64,000 bases of DNA from JAUUZT01 sp964654015 (GCA_964654015.1 CAZZHQ010000001.1:41133-105132); one strand, 5' to 3'; shown: positions 15,475 through 24,780, counted from the first letter of the stretch. Notes: a model not told the origin generated them from the sequence alone. A program made the numbers and translations.

Positions 15475-16818
15475 ATGTTAGACAAGAACGTAAAGAAAAG
15501 TAAAGAATACATCTTGGAGCTTGTTAAAGAACAAAATGTTAGATTTATCCGCCTATGGTTCACTGATATTCTTGGCACTCTTAAGAGCTTCGCCATAACG
15601 GTAGGGGAACTGAAAAGAGCTATAGAAGAAGGTATGGGCTTTGATGGTTCTTCTATTCAAGGTTTCGTCCGAATCGACGAGAGCGACATGATAGCCATGC
15701 CTGATCCGAATACATTCCTCCTGCTTCCACAGAGCGCACAAGAAAAATACCCGGAGGCAAGAATGTTTTGTGACATCCAAAAACCAGGGGGAGACATCTT
15801 CGAAGGAGACCCCCGGTACGTCTTGAAGAGGAATTTAAAAAGAGCTGCAGATATGGGATACACTTTCTATGTTGGTCCAGAACTGGAGTACTTCTACTTC
15901 AAGGACAAATACAGTACGGAGACCATTGATGATGGGGGATATTTTGACCTTACCTCTCTCGACACAGCCACCGACCTGAGCAGAGAGACTGTAATCACCC
16001 TGGAAAGCATGGGGATTGGCATTGACTATTATCACCATGAGGTCGCCCCAAGCCAACACGAGATAGTTATGAAATATACCGATGCTCTTACCATGGCTGA
16101 TAACGTAATGACCTATCGTTTGATTATCAAAGAAGTCGCACTCAATCATGGAGTTTATGCCACATTTATGCCCAAGCCTATCTTCGGCATCAATGGCAGC
16201 GGAATGCACGTGCATCAATCGCTATTCAAGGGCAATACCAATGCGTTCTTTGCCAGGGATGATGAATATTACCTCTCGACTATAGCGAAGCAGTACATAG
16301 CAGGGCTGCTCAAACATGCACCAGAAATAACCCTCATCAACAACCAGTGGATCAATTCCTATAAACGACTGGTACCTGGTTATGAAGCCCCAGTCTATCT
16401 TTCTTGGGCACAGCGTAACAGGGCTGATCTGATAAGGGTTCCCGGATACAAACCAGGCCAGGAAAACGCCACCAGGATTGAATTCCGCTCCCCCGACCCT
16501 GCTTGTAACCCTTACCTTGCCTTTAGTGTTATGCTGGCTGCGGGGCTCGAGGGAATCGAAAAACAATACGACTTTGTTGAACCAATAGAATTAAATGTAT
16601 ATGAGCTAAATGAGCAGGAACGAAAGAAAATGGGGATTGGGACATTGCCTGCCAGTCTCTGGGAAGCTATACAGCTGGCAGAGAAAAGTGAACTTGTGCA
16701 AAAAGCCCTGGGAGAACATGTTTTTAATGCTCTTATCGAAGATAAGAAATTTGAGTGGGATAAATACAGAACCCAGGTAACCGAATATGAATTAAAACAA
16801 TATCTGCCTGTACTATAA
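15475..16818 (+). CDS. glnA: Glutamine synthetase type I (GSI-alpha form)
   Basis: The enzyme makes glutamine from glutamate, ammonia and ATP in a dodecameric cytoplasmic complex. Diagnostic blocks are GFDGSSIQGF, NGSGMHVHQS, the ATP loop INNQWINSYKRLVPG and RIEFRSPDPACNPYLA. At 447 residues it has the size of the GSI-alpha subtype found in Gram-positives and archaea. The adenylylation region near the C-terminus (NVYELNEQERKKMG) lacks the NLYDLPPEE-type tyrosine site of GSI-beta, so control is probably by feedback rather than adenylylation. The ATG at 15475 follows AAAGGGGTGG. It stands between hisF and purF on the same strand. Confidence 0.95.
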   Translation: MLDKNVKKSKEYILELVKEQNVRFIRLWFTDILGTLKSFAITVGELKRAIEEGMGFDGSSIQGFVRIDESDMIAMPDPNTFLLLPQSAQEKYPEARMFCDIQKPGGDIFEGDPRYVLKRNLKRAADMGYTFYVGPELEYFYFKDKYSTETIDDGGYFDLTSLDTATDLSRETVITLESMGIGIDYYHHEVAPSQHEIVMKYTDALTMADNVMTYRLIIKEVALNHGVYATFMPKPIFGINGSGMHVHQSLFKGNTNAFFARDDEYYLSTIAKQYIAGLLKHAPEITLINNQWINSYKRLVPGYEAPVYLSWAQRNRADLIRVPGYKPGQENATRIEFRSPDPACNPYLAFSVMLAAGLEGIEKQYDFVEPIELNVYELNEQERKKMGIGTLPASLWEAIQLAEKSELVQKALGEHVFNALIEDKKFEWDKYRTQVTEYELKQYLPVL

Positions 16819-16821
16819 AGG

Positions 16822-16848
16822 GGCCAAGACACAGGGAGTCTCCTGGCC
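16822..16848 (+). terminator. Weak hairpin after glnA
   Basis: GGCCA-AGAC (16822-16830) can pair with GTCT...TGGCC (16838-16848) with a two-base bulge, three bases past the glnA stop codon. Only two T bases follow, so it may slow or protect RNA ends rather than terminate by itself. Confidence 0.3.
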
Positions 16849-16998
16849 TTATCCATCCAATATCATGCAGGAGTTTCTCATAAGCCCTGGATTGTAGTTA
16901 CTTATTCCAGTGATTCACAGATATGACAAAAAGTCTGAAGGGGATAAACATTATCACCAGGTTGTTCGAAGGAATCTTAATCGGAAAGGAAGTTGCTG

Positions 16999-18390
16999 AT
17001 GCATGAGAGTTGTGCCGTTTTCGGAATATATACTCCAGGTGTTGATGTCAGTCGTTTAATCTTCTTCGCTTTGTTCAGTCTCCAGCACCGCGGGCAGGAA
17101 AGCAGTGGCATCGCAGTTAGTGACGGTATCAGCATAAAAAACCACACAGGGGCAGGGCTTGTTTCTCGCGTATTTACCGAAGATGATATTGCCAACCTGA
17201 AGGGAAATATTGGCATCGGCCATAATAGATATTCGACAACAGGGGCAAGCACCATTGTTAATGCACAGCCAGTGATCATCGATTCAGCAGGCCTGGCACT
17301 GGCCCACAATGGCAACCTGGTTAATAGTAAAACTCTCCGAGAAGAGTTAACACAAAAGGGATACAGTTTTCATAGCTCCACTGATTCTGAGGTCATAGCC
17401 AACATGATACTGGCCTCACCTGGTAAAGACTGGGAGGACAAAATCAGGTCCGCCATGTACCGCCTCCAGGGCGCCTATTCTATGACCATCATGACCGCTG
17501 ATAAACTCATTGCTGTTCGTGACCCCCTGGGTGTTCGCCCTCTCTGTCTGGGTACCCTGGATGGAGGTTATGCCATCGCATCGGAAAGCTGTGCTCTGGA
17601 CCACATCGGCGCCAAGTTTTCCAGGGAAATCAACCCCGGAGAAATCGTCATCATCGACAAGACGGGAATCAGCTCTTTCACTCAGAAAAGTCAGAGGAAG
17701 GCTCTGTGCATCTTTGAATATGTCTATTTTGCACGCCCGGACAGCACCATTAATGGCAAGCTTGTGTACAGGACCAGGCAGGCAATGGGAGAGCTGCTGG
17801 CTAAAGAATATCCTGTTGATGCAGACCTGGTCATTGGCGTCCCTGACTCTGCCACTGCTGCCGGGATTGGTTATTCCAGGGCATCAGGAATACCTTATTG
17901 CGAGGGTCTAATCAAGAACCGCTATGTGGGGCGCACTTTCATCATGCCCAACCAGAGATTGAGGGACCTTGGTGTCGGGATGAAGTTCAATCCTCTCTCC
18001 GAGATTATAGCAGGGAAGCGCCTGGTGGTCGTCGATGACAGCATTGTCCGGGGAACCACCACTCCCAAGATAGTTGCCCTGTTGAGAAAAGCAGGCGCCA
18101 GAGAAGTCCACCTCCGTATCTGTTGTCCTCCTATTCGGCACCCCTGTTTCCTGGGAGTAGATATGGCCACGGAAGGGGAACTCATCGCCGCCAGAAAGAG
18201 TATCTCAGAGATCAAGGAATATCTGGAAGCTGATTCGCTTGGTTATCTCAGTCTGGAGAGCTTGATACAGGCGATAGGATTACCCAGAGATACCTTCTGC
18301 CTGGCTTGCTTCAATAACGATTATCCCATACCAGTACAAAGAGAAATGCCCAAACTTGCCCTGGAAACAGTATCAAGCCCTGACAGGTAA
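16999..18390 (+). CDS. purF: Amidophosphoribosyltransferase (glutamine PRPP amidotransferase)
   Basis: PurF makes phosphoribosylamine from PRPP and glutamine, the first committed step of purine synthesis. The N-terminal Ntn amidotransferase has its nucleophile cysteine in ESCAVFGIY, which must become residue 1 after removal of a short leader. The PRPP loop is VVVDDSIVRGTT, and the C-terminal Cys residues (CPPIRHPC, CLACF) fit the 4Fe-4S form. The ATG at 16999 was chosen, with GGAAAGGAAG just upstream; a TTG two codons earlier is possible. The leader is then only MHES, shorter than the 11 residues of Bacillus PurF. pdxT follows directly. Confidence 0.94.
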   Translation: MHESCAVFGIYTPGVDVSRLIFFALFSLQHRGQESSGIAVSDGISIKNHTGAGLVSRVFTEDDIANLKGNIGIGHNRYSTTGASTIVNAQPVIIDSAGLALAHNGNLVNSKTLREELTQKGYSFHSSTDSEVIANMILASPGKDWEDKIRSAMYRLQGAYSMTIMTADKLIAVRDPLGVRPLCLGTLDGGYAIASESCALDHIGAKFSREINPGEIVIIDKTGISSFTQKSQRKALCIFEYVYFARPDSTINGKLVYRTRQAMGELLAKEYPVDADLVIGVPDSATAAGIGYSRASGIPYCEGLIKNRYVGRTFIMPNQRLRDLGVGMKFNPLSEIIAGKRLVVVDDSIVRGTTTPKIVALLRKAGAREVHLRICCPPIRHPCFLGVDMATEGELIAARKSISEIKEYLEADSLGYLSLESLIQAIGLPRDTFCLACFNNDYPIPVQREMPKLALETVSSPDR

Positions 18391-18985
18391 GGAGGAAACA
18401 GTTACGAAAATCGGTGTATTAGCTCTACAAGGAGCCTTTATAGAACATATCGGCATCATACAACAATTAGGGGCGTTGCCTTTGCCGATTCGTTTGCCTG
18501 ATCAACTTAAAGGTTTGGATGGCCTTATTATCCCTGGTGGGGAGAGCAGTACCCTCCTTAAGCTAATGCACAGCTTCGGTTTATTCAATGTCTTACGAGA
18601 GCTAGTACTGGACGGATTGCCTATTTGGGGTACATGCGCCGGGTTGATTTGCCTGGGGCAAACTACTTCTCGTCATGATGAAGCTACTCTGGCAGTTATG
18701 GACATTAATGTTAAACGTAACGCCTTTGGCAGGCAGACAGAAAGCTTTGAAACTGACCTTGATATTCCAGTCCTGGGAGACAGCCTTTTTAAAGCGATAT
18801 TTATTCGCGCTCCAGCTATCACAAAAGTAGGCCCGATGGTGGAAGTACTGGCCAAGCTACACGACGACACCATTACCGCCGCCAGACAAGAAAACATGCT
18901 AGCAACGGCTTTTCATCCGGAGTTGAGTGGCGACTTCAGGTTTCACCAGTATTTTATCAGGGAAATCATCACTAAAAAGGATTAA
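18356..18985 (+). CDS. pdxT: Pyridoxal 5'-phosphate synthase glutaminase subunit PdxT
   Basis: PdxT supplies ammonia from glutamine to PdxS for pyridoxal phosphate synthesis. The class I glutaminase shows GVLALQGAFIEHI, IPGGESSTLLKLM, the nucleophile in WGTCAGL and the HPEL pair near the C-terminus. The start is unclear. The frame has no ATG or GTG at its head; the only standard codon is TTG at 18356, inside purF and without a ribosome site. A perfect AAGGAGG (18389-18395) overlapping the purF stop points to a start at GTT 18401, which would give exactly the family N-terminus (x-T-K-I-G-V-L). pdxS is not in the window. Confidence 0.9.
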   Translation: MPWKQYQALTGKEETVTKIGVLALQGAFIEHIGIIQQLGALPLPIRLPDQLKGLDGLIIPGGESSTLLKLMHSFGLFNVLRELVLDGLPIWGTCAGLICLGQTTSRHDEATLAVMDINVKRNAFGRQTESFETDLDIPVLGDSLFKAIFIRAPAITKVGPMVEVLAKLHDDTITAARQENMLATAFHPELSGDFRFHQYFIREIITKKD

Positions 18986-19021
18986 ACAAAGGCTAACCTG
19001 ATAACTATGCTCTTTGTTATC

Positions 19022-19111
19022 TTATACTATCGATATCAGTGCAAGCACCAAACCAATACCCATCAATCCGTAGAATGTGCATGTAATTACCTTGAAAACC
19101 GTCATAAACAT
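19022..19111 (-). CDS. Tiny membrane peptide translationally coupled to rpsT (29 aa)
   Basis: The ATG at 19111 shares bases with the rpsT stop codon (TAATG), the classic arrangement for translational coupling. The 29-codon frame gives one hydrophobic helix rich in Ile, Leu, Val and Gly that ends ALISIV, with a lysine near the N-terminus and Cys, Phe, Tyr in the middle. It resembles small single-pass membrane proteins in composition only. No family is recognised and it is too short for confident calling; the frame might be chance. Confidence 0.35.
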   Translation of the reverse strand: MFMTVFKVITCTFYGLMGIGLVLALISIV

Positions 19112-19419
19112 TATCCGTCTCCCTTCTCTGCTTCGTACTGCTTAGAATCATGAACCGACTGGGCATTATTCAGTTTTTTATCCAGTTTAGTCTTAAGGTT
19201 TGCTCCCTTATTCTTGTGAATAACATTTTTCTTGACAGCTTTATCGATGTTACTCATAGCCTCCACAGCCTCTCGCTGTGCTACTTCTGTTTCATTTGAG
19301 GCAATAAGCACTTCCACCTTAGACAGGCTGGTTTTATACTTACTGCGCATCAAGCGATTCCTCAATCTTTTTGCCTCTACGCCCGTTGCTGATTTAATGT
19401 TTGCCTTATTGGCTGGCAT
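19111..19419 (-). CDS. rpsT: 30S ribosomal protein S20
   Basis: S20 binds 16S rRNA early in 30S assembly. The 102-residue protein is a long basic helical hairpin with a family-like start, MPANKANIKSATGVEAKRLRN, and a conserved KAVKKNVIHKNKGANLKTKL block. The extension of about 15 residues after that block (acidic, ending EKGDG) is longer than in E. coli (87 residues). Its start overlaps the end of the upstream rel gene by 14 bp, so production is coupled to rel translation. Confidence 0.93.
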   Translation of the reverse strand: MPANKANIKSATGVEAKRLRNRLMRSKYKTSLSKVEVLIASNETEVAQREAVEAMSNIDKAVKKNVIHKNKGANLKTKLDKKLNNAQSVHDSKQYEAEKGDG

Positions 19420-21559
19420 TTCTATCCCCTTTTCTGAACACAGCCATCACGCTCCCTACTGACTGTATCTTCGACATTATTTTATTCAATTGTGCAACAC
19501 TATTTATCTGCATTGTAACATACATGGACCTAATACTGTCACGTTCTGCCATTTTAAAATCACTAATGTTCACGCCGTCTTCAGCCAGCACATTGCTAAT
19601 ATCGCGAAGCAAGCCAACCCTATCCCATGAGTCAATCTGAATGTTCACTGGATACAACTCCTCCACATCCCCCCAGCTAACTGCAATTAACCTCTCCTTT
19701 TCCTCTTCATTAATAATATTAAGGCAATCCCTTTGATGTACGGTAATTCCTTTACCCTGCGTAATATACCCGATAATCTTATCTCCTGGCAAGGGATGGC
19801 AACAAGCAGCTAAACGCGTAGACAGGTTGCCAACTCCCAGTACTTTCACCTGTGAAGGGGTAATTTTTTTAGTTTCCGATATTTCGATCGATGCTTCCTG
19901 AGGTTCTAGATCAGCATTTAATTTCAGCGTCACCTGTCCAAGGTGGATGCCGCCTGAACCTAGAGTTGATAGAAAATCATCCGTATTAACAAACTTGAAC
20001 TGCCGCGCTAGCTTCTCAACTCGTACAGGGTCAATCCCTAAACGCTTAAACTCCTTCTCCAGAAGCTGCCTTCCTCTTTCAATATTTTGCCCTCGGTCCT
20101 GCTTGTTGAACCACTGCCTGATTTTATTTTGGGAATGAGATGTTTTAATATAACCAAGAGCGGGATTAAGCCAATCCAGGCTTGGGCCCTTTCCGGTCTT
20201 AGCCGCAATTATCTCCACCACATCGGCATTGTTTAGCTGGTAATTCAGAGGCATCAGGCGTTCGTTCACCTTCGCCCCGATACATCGATATCCAAGGTCC
20301 GTATGAATTCGAAAGGCAAAATCCAGAGAAGTCGCTCCTTTGGGCAACTCCTTTATCTCCCCCTTAGGGGTGTATACGTACACGCGATCAGAGAGGACAT
20401 CGTTTTTTACAGATTCCACAAACTCCTCGCTATCAATCTCTTCACGCAGCTCGTTAATCTCATGCAACCAGTGAATCTTATCTTCAAAAGAAGCCTCCCC
20501 CTTTTCCCCTCCCTTGTAAAGCCAATGCGCAGCTACCCCATCCTTAGCAACTTGATGCATCTCATTGGTCCTGATTTGTATCTCCAGATGAGTTGTCCCC
20601 TTGCACATTACTGTGGTATGCAAAGACTGATAGCCGTTATCCTTCGGATTGGCAATATAATCATTAAATTCCTCAGTTATGGGATGCCAGTAATTGTGAA
20701 TTGCGCCCAGGGCTTTATAGCAATCGGAGACTGAGTCTACCAGCACCCGGAGAGCAAAGAGATCATGAATATCACTAAAAGCCTTGCCCTGTAAAGCATA
20801 TTTTTTTATCTTCTGGTATGTACTGTAGATATGTTTCGGCCTGCCGAAAATCGTCGCTTCTATATTAGCCTCATGCAGTTTTTGCTTCAATGTCTCTGTC
20901 ACCTCACCAACGAACTTCTCCCGCTCCTCCAGCTTCGTAGCTATCAACCGCGAGACCCGGTGATATTCCTTCGGTTCCAGGTAACGAAAAGACAGGTCTT
21001 CCAGTTGCCATTTCACACTACGCATACCCAGACGATGCGCCAGGGGCGCATATATATCCAGGGTTTCCTGTGCGATCTCATGTCGTTTCTTAGAAGGTAA
21101 AGCAGCTAAAGTACGCATATTATGCAACCTATCCGCCAATTTAATGAGAATCACCCTTAAGTCTTCCGACATGGCCACCAGCATCTTGCGCAGGTTCTCA
21201 TTTTGACTCCTTGATCTTAACCCCGCTGCTTCTTTTCGCCATCCCAGCCCCCTCAATTTTGTGACTCCATCAACCAGTCTACTTACCTGGGAGCCAAATT
21301 CGGACTCAATGTCCTCCAGGGATATACCACAATCCTCCGGAACATCGTGTAGCAAGGCGGCAGCCAGAGTTTCTGCATCAAGATGTAATTCGGCCAATGT
21401 CATAGCGGCCTGTAATGGATGGTCCACAAAAGGCTCTCCTGATCGGCGCAACTGCCCCTGGTGGGCCTCTAGGGCACGTTCATAAGCCGCCCTGACCAAG
21501 TTCACCTTGTTCTCAGGCAAATACTCTCCAGCCTTGTTCAGTAACGTGCTTACGTCCAT
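19406..21559 (-). CDS. rel: Bifunctional (p)ppGpp synthetase/hydrolase (RelA/SpoT family)
   Basis: This 717-residue protein makes and degrades the stringent-response alarmone. In order: HD hydrolase domain with HDVPED (71-76) and LADRLHNMRTL; synthetase domain with DLFALRVLVDS and GYQSLHTTV; TGS domain with VYVYTPKGEIKELPKGAT; and a C-terminal ACT domain beginning near VNIQIDSWDRVGLL. The intact HDxxED motif means hydrolysis is retained, as expected for the single Rel enzyme of most non-proteobacteria. The ATG at 21559 has GGAG 11 bases upstream. rpsT overlaps its end, tying ribosome protein output to Rel expression. Confidence 0.95.
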   Translation of the reverse strand: MDVSTLLNKAGEYLPENKVNLVRAAYERALEAHQGQLRRSGEPFVDHPLQAAMTLAELHLDAETLAAALLHDVPEDCGISLEDIESEFGSQVSRLVDGVTKLRGLGWRKEAAGLRSRSQNENLRKMLVAMSEDLRVILIKLADRLHNMRTLAALPSKKRHEIAQETLDIYAPLAHRLGMRSVKWQLEDLSFRYLEPKEYHRVSRLIATKLEEREKFVGEVTETLKQKLHEANIEATIFGRPKHIYSTYQKIKKYALQGKAFSDIHDLFALRVLVDSVSDCYKALGAIHNYWHPITEEFNDYIANPKDNGYQSLHTTVMCKGTTHLEIQIRTNEMHQVAKDGVAAHWLYKGGEKGEASFEDKIHWLHEINELREEIDSEEFVESVKNDVLSDRVYVYTPKGEIKELPKGATSLDFAFRIHTDLGYRCIGAKVNERLMPLNYQLNNADVVEIIAAKTGKGPSLDWLNPALGYIKTSHSQNKIRQWFNKQDRGQNIERGRQLLEKEFKRLGIDPVRVEKLARQFKFVNTDDFLSTLGSGGIHLGQVTLKLNADLEPQEASIEISETKKITPSQVKVLGVGNLSTRLAACCHPLPGDKIIGYITQGKGITVHQRDCLNIINEEEKERLIAVSWGDVEELYPVNIQIDSWDRVGLLRDISNVLAEDGVNISDFKMAERDSIRSMYVTMQINSVAQLNKIMSKIQSVGSVMAVFRKGDRNASQ

Positions 21560-21750
21560 ATACTAAGCTCCATAATAGCCCAAGCGAAAAATCAACGCAA
21601 CCTCAATTTCTATGTTACAATGCAATGCTCTTAGAGAAGGTGGCCTGTTTTATAAATTTTAGTCATCTCCCTTTGCGGACCTAACCAAGACAGCCTCTCC
21701 TTAACTCTGGGGCAAGAAAAGGTAGTTAAATTGATTACAGGAAATCTGAG

Positions 21751-22056
21751 ATGAGTAAGTTACAGGCAATAGTGATAAACAAACGAGATAATGTGGCTAC
21801 CGCAGTAACCAATCTGCAGGAAGGTACTCCCGTAATACTTATTATAGGGGAGGGGAGCTTGTCTATTAAATTGCAGGAGGCCATCTCGCTGGGTCACAAG
21901 TTCAGCATCACACATATAGAAGACGGCTCAGCTATAATAAAGTACGGTGAAGTAATAGGCTACGCCACCAGGCCAATCGAGGCAGGGAAACATGTGCATG
22001 TACATAATGTGCTTGGCAACAGAGGCCGTGGAGATTTACCGAAGGAGGCTATTTGA
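21751..22056 (+). CDS. SAF-domain small subunit of a UxaA-family dehydratase or sulfo-lyase (SuyA-like)
   Basis: The 101-residue protein is a single SAF domain, the N-terminal part of altronate/galactarate dehydratases, and ends in the family-like HVHVHNVLGNRGRGDL. In sulfolactate sulfo-lyase and several dehydratases this domain is a separate small subunit. It is thought to carry a metal or substrate-binding histidine group (HVHVHN). The TGA stop overlaps the TTG start of the large subunit (TTGA), so the two are made in equal amounts. The substrate may be altronate, galactarate, sulfolactate or another hydroxyacid; the sequence does not decide. Confidence 0.8.
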   Translation: MSKLQAIVINKRDNVATAVTNLQEGTPVILIIGEGSLSIKLQEAISLGHKFSITHIEDGSAIIKYGEVIGYATRPIEAGKHVHVHNVLGNRGRGDLPKEAI

Positions 22057-23213
22057 GTTTTCTGGCGTATCCCCGTACCGATAACTCCTTCGGCGTAAGA
22101 AATCAGGTAGGCATTATAGCCACAGTTGCCTGCGCTAATGACGTGGCACGCTGGATAAGCAATCAGACCTTCGGTAGTGTACCCTTCACCCACCAGCAGG
22201 GTTGTTGCCAGACAAAACCAGACCTTGATATAGTAACCCGCACGTTAATCTCACTGGGTAGAAACCCCAATCTGACCAGCGTGATTCTGGTGAGCCTTGG
22301 CTGTGAGAGTATTTCTCCAAACGAGGTAGCGGAAGGGATATCAGTGACAGGAAAAGAAGTGGAACAAATAGTCATCCAAAAAATAGGCGGCTCTGGTCCT
22401 GCCATTGCTGAGGGTTCCCGCCTAGCGCGCCAGTTAGTGAAAAAAGCTTCTCTACTCCAGCGCAGCTCCGTTCCTGACTCCGAATTAAGATTTGGTATTA
22501 AGTGTGGCGCCTCTGATACTACTTCAGGATTAGTCTCCAATCCTGCCACCGGTGCCGCCGTAGACCTGCTTATAGAACACGGGGGCAGCTGTGTTTTCGG
22601 AGAGACCACAGAGTTCATGGGTGCCGAGCACCTGCTGGCTAAAAGAGCGGCATCTCCTGAGGTAGGGCAGCAGATTTTCGATATTGTTGAGCGAATGGAG
22701 AGGCGAGCCATAGATGCAGGAACAGACATGCGTGGTGGACAACCTACTGGAGGTAATATTGCCGGTGGGTTAACTACTATCGAGGAAAAATCATTGGGAG
22801 CCATCAGTAAATGCGGTAGCAAACCTATTCAAGCAGTGTACAAGTACGGAGAATGTCCCCAAGGTAAAGGCCTTTTTATAATCGACTCTCCAGGACGAGA
22901 GCCAGAAGCACTAACGGGCCTGGCGGCTGGAGGAGCACAGGTTATCTTGTTTTCAACAGGCAGGGGCGCTCCACAGGGCTTTCCTTTCGTCCCTGTAATA
23001 AAAATCACTGGCAACCCCCAAACTTATGAACGTCTTCCTGATCATATAGACCTCTATATAGATATCGAAAATGGCTCCAGTCATGGCTTTGCCACGGCTG
23101 GCAGTATCATCTATGAAGAGGCGCTAAGAGTCGCATCGGGACAGAAAACCGTTGCGGAGATCACCGGTTACTCCGGTGCTACCAACATATATACCATCGG
23201 GCCAGTTATATAG
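22053..23213 (+). CDS. Large subunit of a UxaA-family dehydratase or sulfo-lyase (SuyB-like)
   Basis: The 386-residue protein is the catalytic C-terminal domain of UxaA/GarD enzymes. It starts with FLAYPRTDNSFGVRNQV (family RxDGxxGVRN pattern) and carries cysteines in VACAND, QQGCCQ, SLGCES and IKCGASD that may bind iron or an iron-sulfur cluster. The family removes water or, in SuyAB, sulfite from a hydroxyacid. It starts at TTG 22053, with GAAGGAGG five bases upstream and a four-base overlap with the small subunit. No transporter or kinase lies next to it. Confidence 0.85.
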   Translation: MSFLAYPRTDNSFGVRNQVGIIATVACANDVARWISNQTFGSVPFTHQQGCCQTKPDLDIVTRTLISLGRNPNLTSVILVSLGCESISPNEVAEGISVTGKEVEQIVIQKIGGSGPAIAEGSRLARQLVKKASLLQRSSVPDSELRFGIKCGASDTTSGLVSNPATGAAVDLLIEHGGSCVFGETTEFMGAEHLLAKRAASPEVGQQIFDIVERMERRAIDAGTDMRGGQPTGGNIAGGLTTIEEKSLGAISKCGSKPIQAVYKYGECPQGKGLFIIDSPGREPEALTGLAAGGAQVILFSTGRGAPQGFPFVPVIKITGNPQTYERLPDHIDLYIDIENGSSHGFATAGSIIYEEALRVASGQKTVAEITGYSGATNIYTIGPVI

Positions 23214-23326
23214 AAGGCTCTCTGCATCGCGTTATGACATTTATCCTTCAAGGTAAGGCTAAACAACAATTTATGTTAAACTACTCTTATATAGACGTGT
23301 GATTATATACATAAAAAGGAGCTATC

Positions 23327-24574
23327 TTGTACAAAGCCCCGAGAGGCACTTCAGATATATTACCGGAAGAGCAAGGATACTGGAGGCATGTAACGGATGT
23401 CGCCGCTTCTATAGGTCTTCTCTATGGATACCGCCCAATAACCACACCAATATTTGAAGATGCCCAACTCTTCTTGCGCTCCGCTGCTGTGGGAACAGAC
23501 CTTGCTGATAAGGAGATGTATGTCTTCAACGATCCTGGAGGTCAACAGTTATCATTAAAGGCAGAGGGCACAGCCCCAGTCTGTCGAGCTTACCTGGAAC
23601 ATGGTATGTTTAATCTACCTCAGCCAGTCAAACTGTACTATATAACACCTGCATTCAGATTTGAACGCCCACAGGCAGGTCGCTACCGTCAGCATTACCA
23701 GTGCGGCTTTGAAGCTATTGGGGAGGCTGACCCCATTATAGATGCTGAGTTGATCGACCTGGCACAACGATTTCTTTGCTCGCTGGGCCTATCTGAATTC
23801 TCAATCGGGCTTAACAGTATAGGTTGTCAGACATGCCAGCCCCAATACGTTGAGGCCCTGAAAGAATACTATTCCTCATATCTCTCCGAGCTATGTCCTG
23901 ACTGCGAGGTAAGATTTGTCAGAAACCCCCTTCGCCTTCTAGACTGTAAAAAGGAACACTGCCATGAGATAGCCGATGCCGCACCAAAGACTCTAGATTA
24001 TTTATGTACTGAGTGCCAGACTCACTTTGAAGATGTACAGCAATATTTAGTAGCATTGGGAATTCCGTTCAGTATTAAGCATCGCCTGGTGCGCGGGTTA
24101 GACTACTACTCCAGGACTGTATTTGAAATTGAACCTCTCGAAGAGAAATCTCAGAGTGCTCTTGGGGGAGGAGGTCGCTACGACAACCTCATTGAGCAAC
24201 TAGGGGGAAACCCAACCCCTGCGGTGGGTTTTGCCACTGGAATGGAGAGGATTATAGCTAATTTACATAAACAAGGAGTTTCTATAGCTTCTTATACTGC
24301 ACCTGTTGCTTTCATTGCTCATATGGGCAAGGAAGCCAAACTGGCAGCAATCGAGCTCGGTGCCAGGCTGCGTGCATCTGGTATTTCTGTAGTAATTGCC
24401 ACCGGGTCTAAAAGTCTGAAATCCCAATTGAGACAGGCAAACTCGCTAAGTGCCAGCTATGCTATCATCATTGGTGAACAGGAACTCAGCTCCGCAACCG
24501 TAGTCCTGAGAGACATGAAGGCAAAGGGGCAAACTACTATTCCCCTGGCGAATATTGAAAAAGCCCTGTTATAG
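23327..24574 (+). CDS. hisS: Histidyl-tRNA synthetase
   Basis: The class II enzyme charges tRNA-His. Motif 2 is seen as FRFERPQAGRYRQHYQ, the histidine signature as LVRGLDYYSRTVFE, and GGGGRYDNL closes the active site. A Cys-rich stretch in the insertion domain (QTCQ, CPDCE, CKKEHC, CTECQ) suggests a zinc-binding insertion, which occurs in many bacterial HisRS. The C-terminal anticodon-binding domain ends normally; 415 residues is typical. The start is TTG at 23327 with AAAAAGGAG four to five bases upstream; no nearby ATG fits. Confidence 0.95.
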   Translation: MYKAPRGTSDILPEEQGYWRHVTDVAASIGLLYGYRPITTPIFEDAQLFLRSAAVGTDLADKEMYVFNDPGGQQLSLKAEGTAPVCRAYLEHGMFNLPQPVKLYYITPAFRFERPQAGRYRQHYQCGFEAIGEADPIIDAELIDLAQRFLCSLGLSEFSIGLNSIGCQTCQPQYVEALKEYYSSYLSELCPDCEVRFVRNPLRLLDCKKEHCHEIADAAPKTLDYLCTECQTHFEDVQQYLVALGIPFSIKHRLVRGLDYYSRTVFEIEPLEEKSQSALGGGGRYDNLIEQLGGNPTPAVGFATGMERIIANLHKQGVSIASYTAPVAFIAHMGKEAKLAAIELGARLRASGISVVIATGSKSLKSQLRQANSLSASYAIIIGEQELSSATVVLRDMKAKGQTTIPLANIEKALL

Positions 24575-24634
24575 TATCTATAGAAAAGATATAGTTCCTG
24601 GTCTCCTACAGCTCTGGAAACTAGGTGTTACAAA

Positions 24635-24663
24635 TACATTTACTCCTCGAAATATGCTATACT
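24635..24663 (+). promoter_or_regulatory. Extended -10 promoter of gyrB
   Basis: TGCTATACT gives a TGn extension before TATACT (24658-24663), with a poor -35 (TACATT) 17 bases upstream. Transcription would begin about 110 bases before gyrB. Confidence 0.4.
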
Positions 24664-24780
24664 TCTAGCTAGTGGATAAAGCTATATTCATCATTGAGCG
24701 AATACGGGCTTTATTCTTACTATGTGTTAATAGCATTTTTAGTCATACTAAGGGGCAATAATGCTGGAGGTTAGTAAAAT

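Noticed and set aside
18985..19018. AACAAAG / CTTTGTT hairpin after pdxT
   Set aside because: AT-rich 7-bp stem with a 20-base loop and no T-run; weak as a terminator.
22163..22822. Minus-strand frame of 219 codons within the UxaA-like large subunit
   Set aside because: Fully antisense to a well-supported gene; a shadow frame.
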